Shown here: piece by piece, positions 15,238 to 23,795 of the stretch | Layout of the letters: each line of letters starts with the position of its first letter | Numbering within the stretch: the first letter of the stretch is position 1 | Assembly (NCBI RefSeq): GCF_040409695.1 | Contig: NZ_JARWGJ010000154.1 | Coordinates: 1-26,150, forward strand | Reading direction: 5' to 3' | Length of the DNA stretch: 26,150 bases | Source: Longimonas sp040409695 | Lineage (GTDB): Bacteria; Bacteroidota; Rhodothermia; Rhodothermales; Salinibacteraceae | Translations under genes and position numbers: made by a program | Notes under the pieces: model-generated | What the model was told of the DNA's origin: nothing | What the model saw: the letters and a program-made list of their open reading frames with translations, nothing else | Databases searched by the model: none

Positions 15238-15819
15238 ATGTTTTCCTCTTCTGCTCATCGACAACATTTGACGCCTGTGATCCCGTTTCGGTCTTCTTTC
15301 TTGTGGTGTGTGGCCTTACTGTGTATTGTTTTAGGGATGAGCGGTGGAGCCGTTGTGACATCTGCTTCGGCACAGAGTTTAGACCGTCTTCAGGAGACCG
15401 AGACCAGCGTAGCGTATCACTACTACGCACGTCCGGGAGATGCGACCGTGCAGGTATCGGTATGGGGCACCATCGGCAACACCGGAATCTATGAGGTGCC
15501 CGAAGATACGCAGCTGGACAAGCTTGTGACAATGGCCGGCGGCGCACCGATTGACGCGCGGCAACGGGGGCAGGACCCGGATAACATCCAGATAAAGCTG
15601 TACCGGACTGCCGAGAACGGGGAGCGCAGCGTGATTTACGAGGCTTCGCTGGAGCGCCTCATCGCAGATACGCAGTATCCGGTGCTTCAAGACGACGACA
15701 TACTGGTCGTCGAACTTGAGCGCGCTCGTACTCCGTTTCGTTTTCGAGACGCGCTCAACATTACAAGCAGCCTTGCCAGCCTGACGCTGCTCACGTTGCG
15801 TCTGATAGACTTTTTCTAA
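15238..15819 (+). CDS. SLBB-domain polysaccharide-export-like periplasmic protein
   Basis: The 193-residue protein starts with a signal peptide (hydrophobic FLWCVALLCIVLGMSGG, cleavage near ASA-QS). Its body is a single SLBB-type beta-grasp domain: VQVSVWGTIGNTGIYEVPED, TQLDKLVTMAGGAP, IKLYRTAENGERSVIYE, and a final LQDDDILVVELER. It ends in a hydrophobic segment (LASLTLLTLRLIDFF) that could anchor it. Canonical Wza-type export proteins carry an N-terminal Poly_export domain before their SLBB domains; none is seen here, and the protein is about half the usual length. It precedes a Wzc-type copolymerase by ~210 bases, so it probably links that protein to an outer-membrane exporter. The frame is open to 15154, but ATG 15238 places the signal peptide correctly. 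Confidence 0.82.
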   Translation: MFSSSAHRQHLTPVIPFRSSFLWCVALLCIVLGMSGGAVVTSASAQSLDRLQETETSVAYHYYARPGDATVQVSVWGTIGNTGIYEVPEDTQLDKLVTMAGGAPIDARQRGQDPDNIQIKLYRTAENGERSVIYEASLERLIADTQYPVLQDDDILVVELERARTPFRFRDALNITSSLASLTLLTLRLIDFF

Positions 15820-16031
15820 ATGCATTGACTGGGCAGTGCCAGTGCGCGTTGTGCTTGAAAGTGCGCCCTGGTTCGTAGAGCCGGTGCCGCGCAATCCGCA
15901 TGGTTATGAAAAGATATTAAACGCGGATTGCTGGCATTTCTCCAGCCAATCAGTGTACTTAATTTATACATGGAGCGCTACGCTTCTGTCGCATCAGAAG
16001 GGAGACGACTCGTACAGAAACTGACAGACCT

Positions 16032-18470
16032 ATGGCCTCTTCTTCGCTGCCTTCATCGAATGGACATAACGGACAGCATGGGCCGAACGGCGCAAGCCCT
16101 GCTCCACGGCCGGCACAGGGCCAGCTGTACGACGACCCGTACAGCCAGGAAACCGGTGCTTCGCAGCTGCGCGACCTGCTCGCAATGCTCTGGTCGTATA
16201 AGTGGTTCATTCTGGCGGTGCTGATCGCTACCGTCGGGGTTGCAGCTGTATACACCTACTCGCTACCGAAGCAGTACCAGACGTCGAGTACGGTGCTCAT
16301 CAAGCCCGATGACCCGACGGTTATGACTACGCGTGCTGGATCGCGGCTCATGGGCGACCGATCGATTGCCAACCAGCTCTTCGTGCTACGCCAGTCCGAC
16401 GAGCTCGCCGAGCGTGTGGCTGTGCGCATGATGGAAGAGTACCCGGAAGGCGAGCGCGCAGGGCCGCCCATCATGTACTGGGGAGAAGAGGATGAACAGG
16501 AGCGCCTCTCGCAAGAACAGTTAGCCCGCCGGCTTTCGGGGCGCATACAAGCGCGTTCGGGGGGGGAAGAGATTGACGTGATTCGGCTGAGCACCACGAG
16601 CACCAACCCACAGGAAGCTGCGCTTATCGTCAATCTGTTTTCGGAAGAGTATGTTGAGTACTCACGTGACCAGAGCCGGCAGAGCGTGCAGGCCTCGTAT
16701 GATTTTCTGGAACGACAAGCCGAAACGCTACGCGAGGAAATCGCGGAGGCCGAGCAGCGTGTCGTTGACTTCATGCGTGAAGAGGAAGCGGTTGCCCTCG
16801 ACCAAGAAACCAACTCAACGGTGTCGCGCATCACCAGCCTGGAGACGGAGCGTGCTCAGTTGAGCATTGAGCTGGATATGCACCGTTCGCGCTTGCAGGC
16901 GCAGCAAGACAACGTGGAGTCCATCGAGCCCCAGCTGGCCGAACGGCTCGCCTCCGACATCGACCAGGAGCTGGCTCGCATTCAAGAGCAGCGCGCCGAA
17001 CTCAAGGCGCAGCTTGAGCGGGCCCGCGAGCGGAATCCAAATCTTGTGGCCAACGCAACGGGCGGACCGCTGGAGCGCGAGCTGGCGCGGATTGAAGAAC
17101 GCCTGCAGGCGCTCGATGAGCGCGCCGAAGAGGTGGCCACGCAATATGTAGACCAGGCGCTGGCAGCCGGGGGCGCCGGGCCCGGGGAGAGCAGCAGCCG
17201 GGGCGTAGGATACGTTGCCCAGCAACGCGAGCAGCTGGTGCGCCAGCGCATTGAGATCAGCGGTATAGAGGCACAGCTGGCGAACATAGACAGCCAGCTC
17301 AGAGAGAACCGGGCACGCCTTCAGGAGCTGCCGGCCCAGTCGCTTCAGCTCGCACGCCTGCAGCGCGATCGACGCTCTTCGGAAAGCGTCTACAACTTTG
17401 TGCAGCAGCAGATGCAGGAAGCCCGAATGACCCTGGAGTCAGAAATGGGCAACGCCGAGGTGGTACGCTTCGACGGTGTGCCCAGCACGCCCGTCTCGCC
17501 CGATCCGCAGCAGAACATAATGCTCGCAGCGCTTCTGGGACTGGTGCTGGGAGGTGGGCTCGTCTTCATTTGGGAGATGATGGACACCCGTGTGCGTCAG
17601 CCCGAGGACGTTCGGGAGACGGGCGAGAACCTGATGGGCGTCATTCCTTCAATGAAGACGCTCATTGAGCGTGACTTCGACGGAGCTGACTACATCACGA
17701 TCGATGGGCGCAACGTGCCTACCACGCTGCCCATGCTCGTAAGTCCCATGTCGGCAGTAGCCGAGTCGTATCGTCGACTGCGAACCAATCTGCGCTTTGC
17801 ACGCCCCGACGATGAGGTGCGCACTGTGGCGGTTACCAGCTCTCACAAAGGCGAAGGCAAAACAACAACCGCTGCAAACCTGGCTCTTGCGCTGGCCAGT
17901 GCAGGACAGCGTACGCTTCTTATCGACGCTGATTTACGCCGGCCCCGCCTGCATACCATATTTAACGCGTCTGACGCACTTCCCTTGATTGATGTGCTGT
18001 ACGACGGCCTCTCTGATCCCGAAGCCCTGTCTACTTCCGTAGACCACCTCTACGTAATGCCTGGAGGAGAGAAGGTACCGAATCCGGCAGAACTGCTGGG
18101 TTCGCAGCGCATGAAGACGCTCATCGATGACATGGAGGCCGAGTTCGACTATGTCATCATCGATACAGCGCCGGTGCTGCTGTTTAGCGATGCGATTGCG
18201 CTGTCGCCGTTCTGCAAGGGCGTTGTTATGGTGGCCTCAGCGGGCCAGACCGATAGCCGGGCGCTCGATCATGCCCTACACCAGCTACGTGACGTGGAGG
18301 CGCCACTCATCGGGTGCGTGCTCAATGCATATACATCAAACCAGAGCGGAAGCCGGTACGCGTACAACTATGACAACTACGGGTACGCACAGAGCCTGAA
18401 GAGCCTGAGCGAGTATTACAACGAAGACACTTCCTCGAAGAGCCGCCTGCGCCAGTGGCTCGGACGTTAA
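16032..18470 (+). CDS. Polysaccharide copolymerase with BY-type tyrosine kinase domain (Wzc/GumC-like)
   Basis: This 812-residue inner-membrane protein controls chain length and export of capsule or exopolysaccharide. After a Gly/Pro-rich cytoplasmic start, a Wzz domain begins at TM1 (about 57-78, FILAVLIATVGVAAVYTYSL). Residues ~200-470 are long charged coiled coils in the periplasm, TM2 lies near 494-517, and the C-terminal BY-kinase has Walker A SHKGEGKTTTA (Lys610), Walker A' LLIDADLRRP (Asp632, Asp634) and Walker B YVIIDTAPVL (Asp711). A Tyr cluster (RYAYNYDNYGYAQ and SEYYN) near the end is the usual autophosphorylation tail, so kinase and activator domain are fused as in proteobacterial Wzc. 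It follows the SLBB gene; glycosyltransferases appear ~4 kb downstream. Confidence 0.95.
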   Translation: MASSSLPSSNGHNGQHGPNGASPAPRPAQGQLYDDPYSQETGASQLRDLLAMLWSYKWFILAVLIATVGVAAVYTYSLPKQYQTSSTVLIKPDDPTVMTTRAGSRLMGDRSIANQLFVLRQSDELAERVAVRMMEEYPEGERAGPPIMYWGEEDEQERLSQEQLARRLSGRIQARSGGEEIDVIRLSTTSTNPQEAALIVNLFSEEYVEYSRDQSRQSVQASYDFLERQAETLREEIAEAEQRVVDFMREEEAVALDQETNSTVSRITSLETERAQLSIELDMHRSRLQAQQDNVESIEPQLAERLASDIDQELARIQEQRAELKAQLERARERNPNLVANATGGPLERELARIEERLQALDERAEEVATQYVDQALAAGGAGPGESSSRGVGYVAQQREQLVRQRIEISGIEAQLANIDSQLRENRARLQELPAQSLQLARLQRDRRSSESVYNFVQQQMQEARMTLESEMGNAEVVRFDGVPSTPVSPDPQQNIMLAALLGLVLGGGLVFIWEMMDTRVRQPEDVRETGENLMGVIPSMKTLIERDFDGADYITIDGRNVPTTLPMLVSPMSAVAESYRRLRTNLRFARPDDEVRTVAVTSSHKGEGKTTTAANLALALASAGQRTLLIDADLRRPRLHTIFNASDALPLIDVLYDGLSDPEALSTSVDHLYVMPGGEKVPNPAELLGSQRMKTLIDDMEAEFDYVIIDTAPVLLFSDAIALSPFCKGVVMVASAGQTDSRALDHALHQLRDVEAPLIGCVLNAYTSNQSGSRYAYNYDNYGYAQSLKSLSEYYNEDTSSKSRLRQWLGR

Positions 18471-18751
18471 GCAATACCTGAAAAGGCACCAGCTGCGTGG
18501 CTTGAGCGGTCTTAAGCGCGGTGCAAACTACTCAGTACCGTTCTGCACCGTCCTGCCAGCGCGTTGCGCAACGGTCATCTCCCATAAGTGGCGCACGACA
18601 GACATACTGGGCTATACGTGCGTGCAAGCCAGATACCGCTTGAACGTGTTTCGTCGCGTATTACAGCGCTGTGTTATAAAACAGGTTGCGTGGATGCGGT
18701 GGGGATTCGTACCTTACAGCAATTGACCCTCCGCCAAACCAACTATGCTGT
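18471..18751. other. Intergenic region between wzc-like gene and amidohydrolase gene
   Basis: About 280 bases with no convincing gene, repeat or terminator. ATTACAGCGCTGTG near 18660 recalls ATTACAGCGTGCTGTG near 15143 upstream of the SLBB gene; both lie ~90 bases before a start codon, which may be a shared leader motif or chance. Confidence 0.35.
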
Positions 18752-21700
18752 ATGATTCGATCGCTGTTACTCACCGCACTTCTCTGCTGCATTGTCGGAA
18801 CCGCTGCTGCACAGTCTGATGACGACTGGGATGTAAATACCGCGCTTGACCCCGAGATCGACGTGTCGTTCACCGTCGACGAGGGTACATGGATGAACGT
18901 AGATGTGCATCCCGACGGTGACGAGATCGTTTTCGACTTGCTGGGCGACATTTACACGCTTCCTATTGAAGGAGGCACGGCTACCCGTATCACCAGCGGT
19001 CCCAGCATGACCATCCAGCCTCGCTATAGCCCGGATGGGAGCCGCATCGCGTTTACCAGTGATCAGAGCGGAGGGGATAACATCTGGACAATGACGCGCA
19101 CTGGAGACAGCCAGCAGCAGGTCACCGACGAGTCGTTTCGCCTGCTCAACAATCCGGCATGGACGCCCGATGGCAACTACATCGTAGCGCGCAAGCACTT
19201 CACCTCGCGGCGGTCACTTGGTGCTGGCGAGATGTGGATGTATCATCGCGCAGGCGGTACCGCGGGCATCCAACTGACCGAGCGGCGCACCGACCAGAAA
19301 GACGCCGGCGAACCGGTCGTTTCGCCCGACGGACGCTACCTGTACTGGAGCGAGGACATTACGCCTGGGCAGACGTTTGAGTACGACAAAGACCCGAACG
19401 GGATCATCTACGCCATTCGGCAGCTCGATCGCGAAACGGGCGATATTACCACGTTGATCAGCGGACGGGGCAGCGCCATGGGGCCACAGGTGTCGCCCGA
19501 TGGCGAGCAGATCTCGTTTGTCCGGCGGGTGCGCAACGAGAGCGTGCTCTTCCTCTACGACATGGAGACGGGGGCGGAAACGCCAATCTTTGAGGGGCTG
19601 AGTCGCGACCAGCAGGAAACGTGGGCGATCTTTGGACCCTATCCGAGCTACTCCTGGCATCCGAACGGCGAAGAGATCGTCATCTACGGCAAGGGCAAAC
19701 TGCATCGCGTCGATGTTGAAACGGGCGATAGTCAGATCATCCCCTTCGAAGCAGAGGTCGAGCAGCAGCTGGCCGAGACCGTTCATTCGCAACAGGAGCT
19801 TCCCGGCGACACTTTCCGCGCACGCATGCTGCGCGACGCGGCTACTTCGCCTGATGGGCAGACGCTCGTTTTCCATGCAGCAGGACATCTGTACCGTATG
19901 GCGCTGCCAGATGGCACGCCCGAGCGCCTCACCTCGACCGATCACTTCGCATACGCCCCTGCGTTCAGTCCAGACGGGCAGCGCATTGTGTACACTACCT
20001 GGAGCGACGAAGACTTCGGCACCGTGCGTTCGATGGGGATAGACGGAAGCAGCGCACGCACACTGGTGGATGCACCAGGGTACTACCACAGTCCGCAATT
20101 TTCGCCCGATGGAGCAACCGTCGTCTACCGACGTGCGAGCGGAAACAGCCTTATCGGTACGCTCCATAGCATCGATACCGGTCTCTACACCGTAGATGCT
20201 GCGGGCGGCGAGCCGACGCACATTACCGAGGACGGGCGAGCGCCTCGCTTTACGGCTGATGGCGAACGTATTTACTACCTGACGGGCGGCGGGCTCAGTA
20301 AAGCATATCGCAGTGTAGATCTCAATGGCGGCACGGAGCGCACGCACTTTACGATGCGCGACGTAAGCGCTGTGGTGCCCTCCCCTGATGGTAACTGGGT
20401 GGCCTTCCAGGAGCTCTTCCACGTCTATGTGGCCCCGTTCCCCCAAACAGGCGGCTCGCTGGAGCTGACCAAAGATACGCAGGCGATTCCCGTTGCAAAA
20501 GTCAGCGAGCAGGGCGGTAGCTATCTGCATTGGTCGGGAGACAGCGAGCGGCTGCACTGGATGGCAGGCCCTGAGCACTTCACGCTGAATCTGGACGATG
20601 CATTCGCATTTCTCCAGAACGGCGATGAGGTAGACCCTACATCGGCGGCAACGACCGCGGAGGTAGACCTGACGCTTCCCGTTGACCGGCCCAGCGGACA
20701 GGTTGCATTCACGAATGCGCGTATCATTACCATGAACGGGGATGAGGTCATTGAAAACGGCACGCTCATCGTTGAAGAAGATCGCATTGCTGCAGTAGGC
20801 GCTGCCGATGCCATTGACGTACCAGCAGGGGCGCATGTTATAGACGCTGACGGCCATACCCTGATACCGGGCTTGGTCGATGCCCACGCCCACGAAGGGC
20901 ACTTCTTCGGCGGCATAATGCCACAGACCAACTGGTACTACCACGCCAACCTTGCATTCGGCATAACAACCATCCACGATCCATCCGCAAACACCGAGAA
21001 CGTGTTCAATCAGTCCGAGATGGTACGAGCCGGGCATTCTACCGGGCCGCGTGTGTTCTCGACGGGGCGCATTCTCTACGGCGCTGATGGCGACTTCCGA
21101 GCCGAAATCGACGGGCTCGACGATGCGCGTTTTCATCTGAACCGCCTCAAAGCCGTAGGCGCCTTCTCGGTGAAGAGCTACAACCAGCCGCGCCGCGACC
21201 AGCGCCAACAGGTACTCCAAGCCGCTCGCGAACTTGACATGCTGGTTTACCCAGAGGGTGGGTCAACCTTCTATCACAACATGAACATGATCCAGGATGG
21301 GCATACCGGAATTGAGCACAACATCCCGGTTGCCCCGCTCTACAGCGACATGCTTCAGATGTGGGAGGCGACCGACGTTGGGTACACCCCTACGCTGGTA
21401 GTGAGCTACGGGGGGTATCGCGGCGAGCATTACTTCTATCACCACAATAACGTATGGGAGAACGACCGCCTGCTCACGTTCGTGCCGCGCCCGATGGTCG
21501 ATGAGCGTTCTCGGCGCCGCACGATCGTTCCCGAAGAGGAATACTTCCACTTCGAGACGGCTGCTGTAACCAAAGACGTGTACGACCTGGGGCAGACCGT
21601 TCAGATTGGCGGGCACGGTCAGATGCAAGGCATCGCCCCTCACTGGGAGCTCTGGATGTTCGAGCAAGGTGGCATGACCCCCCATGAAGCGCTCCGCAGC

Positions 21701-22015
21701 GCCACCATGCACGGCGCGACCTATCTCGGCATGGACCACGAGCTTGGGTCGCTTGAAGCAGGAAAACGCGCCGATATCGTGGTGCTCCGCTCAAGTCCGC
21801 TCGACGACATCCGCAACAGCGAAGACATCGCATACGTGATGAAAAGCGGACGTCTCTACGATGCGGAGACCATGAACGAAGTGGGGAACCACCCGCGTGA
21901 GCGTGGCACATTTTACTTCGAACGCGACGGAATGAGCGATCACATGGTGTGGGATGATCAGGCCATGCAGCAGTGCACCTGCGATGCACACAGCCACGTG
22001 CATGCTGCACACTGA
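18752..22015 (+). CDS. Exported TolB-type beta-propeller / amidohydrolase fusion protein
   Basis: The 1087-residue precursor has a signal peptide (LLLTALLCCIVGTAAA-QS). Residues ~40-620 contain repeated PD40/TolB blades with the WxPDG/SPDG signature (RYSPDGSRIAFTSD, AWTPDGNYIV, VSPDGRYLYWS, AFSPDGQRIVYTTW, QFSPDGATVVYRR). Residues ~650-1060 form an imidazolonepropionase-like amidohydrolase: LIPGLVDAHAHEGHF (His712, His714), FSVKSY (Lys808, likely the carboxylated Lys), DGHTGIEHN (His851, His856), QIGGHGQMQG (His955) and LGSLEAGKRADIVVL. It therefore looks like an intact periplasmic metal-dependent hydrolase of peptides or cyclic amides; the substrate is unknown. The last 13 residues (CTCDAHSHVHAAH) are rich in Cys and His. 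ATG 18752 is preferred over upstream 18686 because it gives a proper signal peptide. Confidence 0.93.
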   Translation: MIRSLLLTALLCCIVGTAAAQSDDDWDVNTALDPEIDVSFTVDEGTWMNVDVHPDGDEIVFDLLGDIYTLPIEGGTATRITSGPSMTIQPRYSPDGSRIAFTSDQSGGDNIWTMTRTGDSQQQVTDESFRLLNNPAWTPDGNYIVARKHFTSRRSLGAGEMWMYHRAGGTAGIQLTERRTDQKDAGEPVVSPDGRYLYWSEDITPGQTFEYDKDPNGIIYAIRQLDRETGDITTLISGRGSAMGPQVSPDGEQISFVRRVRNESVLFLYDMETGAETPIFEGLSRDQQETWAIFGPYPSYSWHPNGEEIVIYGKGKLHRVDVETGDSQIIPFEAEVEQQLAETVHSQQELPGDTFRARMLRDAATSPDGQTLVFHAAGHLYRMALPDGTPERLTSTDHFAYAPAFSPDGQRIVYTTWSDEDFGTVRSMGIDGSSARTLVDAPGYYHSPQFSPDGATVVYRRASGNSLIGTLHSIDTGLYTVDAAGGEPTHITEDGRAPRFTADGERIYYLTGGGLSKAYRSVDLNGGTERTHFTMRDVSAVVPSPDGNWVAFQELFHVYVAPFPQTGGSLELTKDTQAIPVAKVSEQGGSYLHWSGDSERLHWMAGPEHFTLNLDDAFAFLQNGDEVDPTSAATTAEVDLTLPVDRPSGQVAFTNARIITMNGDEVIENGTLIVEEDRIAAVGAADAIDVPAGAHVIDADGHTLIPGLVDAHAHEGHFFGGIMPQTNWYYHANLAFGITTIHDPSANTENVFNQSEMVRAGHSTGPRVFSTGRILYGADGDFRAEIDGLDDARFHLNRLKAVGAFSVKSYNQPRRDQRQQVLQAARELDMLVYPEGGSTFYHNMNMIQDGHTGIEHNIPVAPLYSDMLQMWEATDVGYTPTLVVSYGGYRGEHYFYHHNNVWENDRLLTFVPRPMVDERSRRRTIVPEEEYFHFETAAVTKDVYDLGQTVQIGGHGQMQGIAPHWELWMFEQGGMTPHEALRSATMHGATYLGMDHELGSLEAGKRADIVVLRSSPLDDIRNSEDIAYVMKSGRLYDAETMNEVGNHPRERGTFYFERDGMSDHMVWDDQAMQQCTCDAHSHVHAAH

Positions 22016-22555
22016 AAACTTTTGCAGTAACGTGACCTCCATACGCGCATCTGCATTCGTCCATACAGACCAGCCGCGCTCCTTCGTAGTGAGGGGCGCG
22101 GCTGGTTCTATTACAGGCCTACGTTGCGTACGTATACAATACAGCGTCTGCAAGCTGTCTGAGTTTGCATCAACCGCTACGGGGCCGGATAGGAGAGACA
22201 AATTGTGAAGAAGGGGAGAATGGCTGTGATTGTGCGTTACCTTATCATTTTCAGAGGCGGCTTCGCCGTTGTCTGCAGGCACTCTAAAAGTTGTCTTGAC
22301 AGATAAACGGTATCAGACGAGTTGGCCGACCTGCCCCCACACGACCAGCCGACGAGTAGCCTCTGCTGAGCAGCACGCTATCGTACTAATCCTGCATCTG
22401 TTCTGTTATTTGTCCTGTGAGAAGTTGTTACGACATCTTGCAGGGGTTGTAGGCCTGGCAGGCCAGAATTAAGGATCAGCCTTCCGGGCAGGCGGTTTGC
22501 ACGTTCAGAGAAACGACACGCTATACCCTCCAAAAACGCAGTAGCGCACAGCCGA
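22016..22555. other. 540-base intergenic region between amidohydrolase and glycosyltransferase genes
   Basis: No convincing gene is present. It contains one GC-rich hairpin at 22069-22106 (listed separately). The rest is mixed sequence with the usual chance open frames. A TTGACA occurs near 22300 but has no suitable partner box, so no promoter is called. Confidence 0.45.
22069..22106 (+). terminator. Hairpin downstream of the amidohydrolase gene, probable terminator
   Basis: ACCAGCCGCGC (22069-22079) pairs perfectly over 11 bases with GCGCGGCTGGT (22096-22106) around a 16-base loop. It is 53 bases after the stop codon and is followed by TCTATT, a weak T tract, so termination may be partial or factor-aided. 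Confidence 0.65.
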
Positions 22556-23779
22556 ATGTCTCATCCGCTTGCCATATCGGATCAAGAAGCAGCCGCACCC
22601 AAACGGGTTGCGCTGTTCGCTGGCGCATACAACCACATTGCAGATGGCGTATCGCTCACGCTCAACCGGCTGGTCAAGCACCTTGCAGCGCAAGACGACA
22701 CGGCGGTACGAGTCTTTGCCCCAACCATTGAAAACCCTGCACTTACCCATGCAGGTACGTTCTGTCCGGTACCCTCGGTGCCGGCGCTCGGGCGCCCGGA
22801 ATACCGGATCTCCCTGGGGCTATCTACAGAAGCCCGACAGGTCATCCAGGCGTTTGACCCGACGATCTTCCATATTGCGACCCCCGACCTGCTGGGCTTC
22901 CATGCGCTTCAAACAGCGCGACGAAAAAAGCGCCCCGTGGTGGCTTCCTACCACACCCATTTCAGCTCGTACCTGAAATACTACAAGCTTACTGCGCTTG
23001 AACCGGTACTCTGGAGCTACCTCCGCTCGTTCTACACGCAGTGCGAGCACATTTACGTTCCCTCCTCTGCGATGGCCGATATTCTGCGAGCACACGGAAT
23101 CACGGAGGGACTCCGGCCGTGGGAGCGCGGCATTGATACGGAAGCGTTCCATCCGAAGCACCGCAGCCTATCGTGGCGGCGCGAGCGTGGGATTAAAGAA
23201 CACGAGGTCGTCGTCGGATTTGTAAGCCGGCTTGTGTGGGAGAAAGGGCTGGCGCTCCTTCCAGAGATCCATGATGCACTCAAGCAGCGTGGATGCGATG
23301 CGCGTATGCTTATCGTTGGCGATGGGCCTGCGCGCGAGGAGCTGGAGGAAGCGCTCCCCGATGCCCACTTTACAGGGTTTCTTCGTGGCACAGAATTGGC
23401 AACAGCGTATGCCAGTGCCGATGCATTCGTCTTTCCAAGCGATACCGAAACTTTTGGAAACGTAACGCTCGAAGCCATGGCTTCCGGGGTTCCCACCGTG
23501 TGCGCTGACGCGGTAGGAAGCCGAGATCTCGTGGACGAAGGGACCACCGGCTTCCTCTGCCCGCCCGGAAACGTACACGCCTTCGCGGATGCACTCGCCC
23601 AGCTTATTCAAGATGATAGCCGCCGCTCCGGCATGGCAGAGGCGGCCCGCACACGCGCCCACAAGTACGAGTGGGCAACGCTCCTGAAGCGCATGGACCG
23701 ATACTACGATGAGCTGATCGCTCGTTCTGAAGAGCCGAGCGCGGAACGAGCCCCGGCCCTTGCCTCGCAACCTGCTTAA
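22556..23779 (+). CDS. GT4-family glycosyltransferase (MgtA/PimB-like)
   Basis: The 407-residue protein has the two-Rossmann GT-B fold. The N-terminal domain opens with RVALFAGAYNHIADGVSLTL then NRLVKHLA, resembling the acceptor region of mannosyl- and related lipid glycosyltransferases. A short linker (RPWERGIDTEAFHP) leads to the donor-binding domain: VGFVSRLVWEKGLALLPE, MLIVGDGPAREELEEALP, FTGFLRGTELATAYASADAF and the E-x7-E motif in SDTETFGNVTLEAMASGVP. The closest familiar functions are GDP-mannose-dependent mannosyltransferases (MgtA) and sulfoquinovosyl/glucosyl diacylglycerol synthases; the exact sugar is not determinable. It has an Ala/Glu-rich C-terminal tail. A second GT4 gene begins 16 bases after its stop, so the two probably form an operon for glycolipid or exopolysaccharide synthesis. 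Confidence 0.92.
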   Translation: MSHPLAISDQEAAAPKRVALFAGAYNHIADGVSLTLNRLVKHLAAQDDTAVRVFAPTIENPALTHAGTFCPVPSVPALGRPEYRISLGLSTEARQVIQAFDPTIFHIATPDLLGFHALQTARRKKRPVVASYHTHFSSYLKYYKLTALEPVLWSYLRSFYTQCEHIYVPSSAMADILRAHGITEGLRPWERGIDTEAFHPKHRSLSWRRERGIKEHEVVVGFVSRLVWEKGLALLPEIHDALKQRGCDARMLIVGDGPAREELEEALPDAHFTGFLRGTELATAYASADAFVFPSDTETFGNVTLEAMASGVPTVCADAVGSRDLVDEGTTGFLCPPGNVHAFADALAQLIQDDSRRSGMAEAARTRAHKYEWATLLKRMDRYYDELIARSEEPSAERAPALASQPA

Positions 23780-23795
23780 CAGCCTACCTTGCATC

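Noticed and set aside
19214..21220. A 668-codon open frame on the minus strand inside the TolB/amidohydrolase gene
   Set aside because: It is wholly antisense to a gene with clear domains and signal peptide, has Cys/His/Arg-rich composition and no recognisable motif; GC-rich codon use of the real gene explains it.
22295..22330. TTGACA as the -35 box of a promoter
   Set aside because: No acceptable -10 box occurs 16-18 bases downstream, and Bacteroidota use a different primary promoter consensus.
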